The translations under genes and the position numbers were made by a program. Below are positions 61,720 to 64,000 of a stretch of 64,000 bases of DNA, in pieces. The stretch lies in assembly GCA_903859815.1 (NCBI GenBank), contig CAIOOA010000067.1, forward strand, positions 1-64,000. Reading direction: 5' to 3'. Source of the stretch: an uncultured Methylococcaceae bacterium. GTDB taxonomy: Bacteria; Pseudomonadota; Gammaproteobacteria; Methylococcales; Methylococcaceae. The notes beneath the pieces were generated by a model. The model did no database searches, was not told the DNA's origin, and saw nothing but the letters and a program-made list of their open reading frames with translations. Each line of letters opens with the position of its first letter. The stretch's first letter is position 1.

Positions 61720-62230
61720 CCAAGCATTCCTGCTGGCGATGTTGGCGCTTGTCAATTGTCCTGCACTGGCCCTTGACACCGATTCCAAACAACCCATGTA
61801 CATTGAAGCAGACAGTGCGACCTACGATGAAGGCAAAGGGGTCACCGAATACCGGGGGAATGTTCGCTACACTCAGGGCAGCATCGAATCGCTGTCGGAC
61901 AAAATGATTGTCTACCAAAAAGACGGCAAGACACAAAAAGTCGAGTCATTTGGCAAACCCACACGGATCAAGCAGACACCGGAACCCGGCAAGCCTGATT
62001 GGCACGGACTGGGGCTTAGGTCCGAGTACTTTCCTGAAACCAGCGTGTTGATCCTGTATGAAAAAGCCATGGCTTGGCAGGGCGAAAACCCCGATACCAG
62101 CAACAAGGTGACCAGCGAGCGCATTCAATACGATAGTAAAAATTCGGTGATGAAGGCTGGCACACCCACTAGCAAGGGTGATCGTGTCCGGGTGACTTTG
62201 CAACCTGAAAAGGAAGAGGACTCGCAGTAG
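61706..62230 (+). CDS. lptA: LPS transport periplasmic protein LptA
   Basis: A 174-residue protein with a signal peptide ([16 protein letters not shown]) and an OstA/LptA jellyroll that forms the periplasmic LPS bridge. [31 protein letters not shown] is the conserved start of the domain. lptB follows after five bases. Confidence 0.95.
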   Translation: MKSVNQAFLLAMLALVNCPALALDTDSKQPMYIEADSATYDEGKGVTEYRGNVRYTQGSIESLSDKMIVYQKDGKTQKVESFGKPTRIKQTPEPGKPDWHGLGLRSEYFPETSVLILYEKAMAWQGENPDTSNKVTSERIQYDSKNSVMKAGTPTSKGDRVRVTLQPEKEEDSQ

Positions 62231-62235
62231 CCCTC

Positions 62236-62961
62236 ATGACTTTACTCACCACAGAATCCCTTGAAAAAACCTACAACAAACGGCGTGTAGTGGGCGGTGT
62301 CTCCCTGCGGATGAACAGCGGGGAAATCGTTGGTTTGCTTGGGCCGAATGGAGCGGGAAAAACCACCAGTTTCTATATGATCGTCGGCCTGATTAGCCCG
62401 GATTCGGGCAATATTTTTCTCGACAATCGCCCAATCACCCACATGCCCATGCATGCGCGTGCTCGCCTTGGCTTGGGTTATTTACCCCAGGAACCTTCGA
62501 TTTTCCGCAAACTGACCGTTTCCGACAACCTTCGCGCAGTTTTGGAGTTGCGCGGAGACCTCACTGCCGGACAGATGGAACTGCGCATCGAGGAGTTGCT
62601 GGAAGAATTCAGCATTGCCCACCTTCGCAACCAACCCTCCATAGGTTTGTCCGGGGGCGAAAGGCGAAGGGTGGAAATCGCCCGTGCATTGGCCTGTGAA
62701 CCCCGCTTCATGCTGCTCGACGAACCTTTTGCCGGGGTTGACCCATTATCCATCATCGATATTCAAAGGATCATTGACCATTTGCGCAATCGGGGGATTG
62801 GCATTCTGATCACCGAACATAATGTCAGGGAAACCTTGGGCATCTGTGACCGCGCCTACATTTTGAATGAAGGCAAGGTGATTGCGGAAGGTGATTCAGA
62901 GGAAATCGTCGCCAATCAAGAAGTGCGCAAGGTTTATTTGGGGGAAAACTTCTCGCTTTGA
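62236..62961 (+). CDS. lptB: LPS export ABC ATPase LptB
   Basis: A 241-residue ATPase powering LPS extraction with LptF/LptG. Walker A is GPNGAGKTT, the Q-loop region is [16 protein letters not shown], the signature is [15 protein letters not shown] and Walker B is [12 protein letters not shown]. The last 66 bases overlap the convergent methyltransferase gene. rpoN, which follows lptB in most gammaproteobacteria, is not here. Confidence 0.97.
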   Translation: MTLLTTESLEKTYNKRRVVGGVSLRMNSGEIVGLLGPNGAGKTTSFYMIVGLISPDSGNIFLDNRPITHMPMHARARLGLGYLPQEPSIFRKLTVSDNLRAVLELRGDLTAGQMELRIEELLEEFSIAHLRNQPSIGLSGGERRRVEIARALACEPRFMLLDEPFAGVDPLSIIDIQRIIDHLRNRGIGILITEHNVRETLGICDRAYILNEGKVIAEGDSEEIVANQEVRKVYLGENFSL

Positions 62962-64000
62962 CAATGCGGATAGAGCTTGCCTTTCCCATGATTCCTCATC
63001 GGTTTCTTTGTAGCGGGAAAATGGAAAACCACCAGGTGCCTTGCTCTCCTCGCCTGACATGTGGCTGAGGATGGCTCGCCCGACGGCAAGGCCGAGTCCA
63101 ACTGGAACGGCATTGCCAATCTGTCGGTATTGATCGTTAAGCGACCCGCATACTGTCCAATCGTCAGGAAATTGCTGAATACGCTTGTACTCTTCGATTG
63201 ATAATGGCCTGTTTTCGGTTGGGTGACAAATATCGGTAGCTGGCATATTGGGCGATGTAACCAATGTGCAGGAGGGTTTATCCCAATCCAAGCGCCGCAA
63301 AAACCCCGTTTTGCCTCCCCCTGCATAATAAGACTTGCCAAGGGCTTCTTTTTGCAATTCCTCGGGTAAATGCTTCCAATATTGACCACTCTTAAGCAAC
63401 CGGTAGAATCTCAATCGATTTTCCGGGAACTCAACATAATGATGCTCGACATTTTCTATGTTTGCCAAGGCATCACGCAAGGTTCTCCACCTTGGAAGGT
63501 CGAATGAAGCGTTCTGTGAATGCGTAGGGACTAAATGCGGAACCTTATCACCACGTCTGTGGCAAATGACAATCACCCGTTCACGGCTCTGTGGAACGCC
63601 AAAATTAGCGGCGTTGTAAAGATTGAAGCTGATTCCGTAACCCCCTTTGCGTAACAGGCTGATAATATGCAACAGCGCCCCGCCGGGATGCTCCCCTTCT
63701 CCCGGAGTCCAGTCTTCCCCCCTTTCCGCATGAGGTCTATGGCTTAATGGTGCAGAAAGCAGTCCCCGGACATTCTCAATGACGGCATAGCGTGGCCGTA
63801 ATTCCAAGATGAGTTCAATATATTTCAGTAGGGCATTACCCCGATCATCCTTGAATCCACGACGCGCCCCGGCTGTTGAAAATGCTTGGCAGGGGGGACC
63901 GCCAACAATGACATCAATTTCATCATTGGCACGAAGCCCGACGGCGTTTCGAACGTCATCGGCAGAATAATCCCATAGATTGCCGAGCAAGGCCAAATCA
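62896..64000 (-). CDS. C5-cytosine DNA methyltransferase (5' end outside window)
   Basis: At least 367 residues of a Dcm-type enzyme; the frame is open to the right edge, so the start and motif I are missing. Motif IV is [13 protein letters not shown], motif VI is [10 protein letters not shown], motif VIII is [13 protein letters not shown] and motif X is [13 protein letters not shown]. The target domain lies between. It differs clearly from the enzyme at 51968. Its cognate nuclease, if any, would lie beyond the window. Its 3' end overlaps lptB. Confidence 0.93.
   Translation of the reverse strand, partial: DLALLGNLWDYSADDVRNAVGLRANDEIDVIVGGPPCQAFSTAGARRGFKDDRGNALLKYIELILELRPRYAVIENVRGLLSAPLSHRPHAERGEDWTPGEGEHPGGALLHIISLLRKGGYGISFNLYNAANFGVPQSRERVIVICHRRGDKVPHLVPTHSQNASFDLPRWRTLRDALANIENVEHHYVEFPENRLRFYRLLKSGQYWKHLPEELQKEALGKSYYAGGGKTGFLRRLDWDKPSCTLVTSPNMPATDICHPTENRPLSIEEYKRIQQFPDDWTVCGSLNDQYRQIGNAVPVGLGLAVGRAILSHMSGEESKAPGGFPFSRYKETDEESWERQALSALSKREVFPQINLAHFLIGDDFL

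Noticed and set aside
1-64000. tRNA, rRNA or riboswitch genes
   Set aside because: No convincing cloverleaf, rRNA segment or known riboswitch core was found by eye in the intergenic regions; a covariance-model search would be needed to exclude small RNAs.

Overview
The window looks like a chromosomal segment of a Gram-negative gammaproteobacterium of moderate GC content. It carries the gammaproteobacterial order kdsD-kdsC-lptC-lptA-lptB, an lpxH gene, a maf-rlmH pair, a YqiB-family (DUF1249) gene next to a QueD-like gene, cytochrome-c-type nitric oxide reductase (norC-norB), and the aguA-aguB putrescine pathway. No rRNA, tRNA, plasmid replication or integrase genes were recognised, and I cannot name the species.

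Layout. 1-5.6 kb: the 3' part of a fibronectin-III-like gene, a block of hairpin repeats, and a very large membrane protein joining two predicted extracytoplasmic beta-propellers (14 Ycf48/BNR-like blades) to a KAP-family P-loop ATPase. 5.7-7.2 kb: a zinc alcohol dehydrogenase and a MITE-like element. 7.2-19 kb: a surface-polysaccharide cluster with a Wzt-type ABC ATPase, three methyltransferase genes (one with two catalytic domains and a coiled coil), a GT2-GT4 fusion, a polytopic membrane protein, a sugar epimerase and another glycosyltransferase. 19-23 kb: rmuC and norCB. 23-27.4 kb: small accessory genes (orphan MNT nucleotidyltransferase, DUF4124-like secreted protein, DUF1348, PBECR2-like nuclease domain). 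27.5-36.7 kb: a UshA-like nucleotidase, an MFS transporter, an AlgJ-like/MBOAT/AlgJ-like O-acylation cassette and a GT-C-like membrane protein. 36.7-40 kb, minus strand: phosphohexomutase, lpxH, periplasmic cyclophilin. 40-48.4 kb: a lipase-like protein and an accessory island.

The island is the most striking part. It is a three-gene operon, TIR - TIR - (KGGVGR ATPase plus GKT ATPase), bracketed by two copies of a MITE-like element and by a full and a 3'-only copy of the same unknown gene. GC content drops sharply inside the first gene and rises again inside the third, so the operon is a mosaic. It resembles an NAD-targeting TIR anti-phage system, which is inference.

48.8-54 kb: aguA-aguB, a PspC-domain protein with a duplicated helical module, and a type II restriction-modification pair whose nuclease resembles NgoMIV. 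54-57 kb, minus strand: maf, rlmH, kup. 57-63 kb: PilZ, QueD-like, DUF1249, TelA, then kdsD-kdsC-lptCAB for Kdo synthesis and LPS export. 63-64 kb: a second C5-cytosine methyltransferase, cut by the window edge, which runs convergently into lptB where rpoN is usually found.

Repeats are a theme of the window. A small hairpin family with compensating stem changes occurs at six loci or more, MITE-like elements occur at three, and an unusual degenerate array of about 21 bp lies after the TIR operon.
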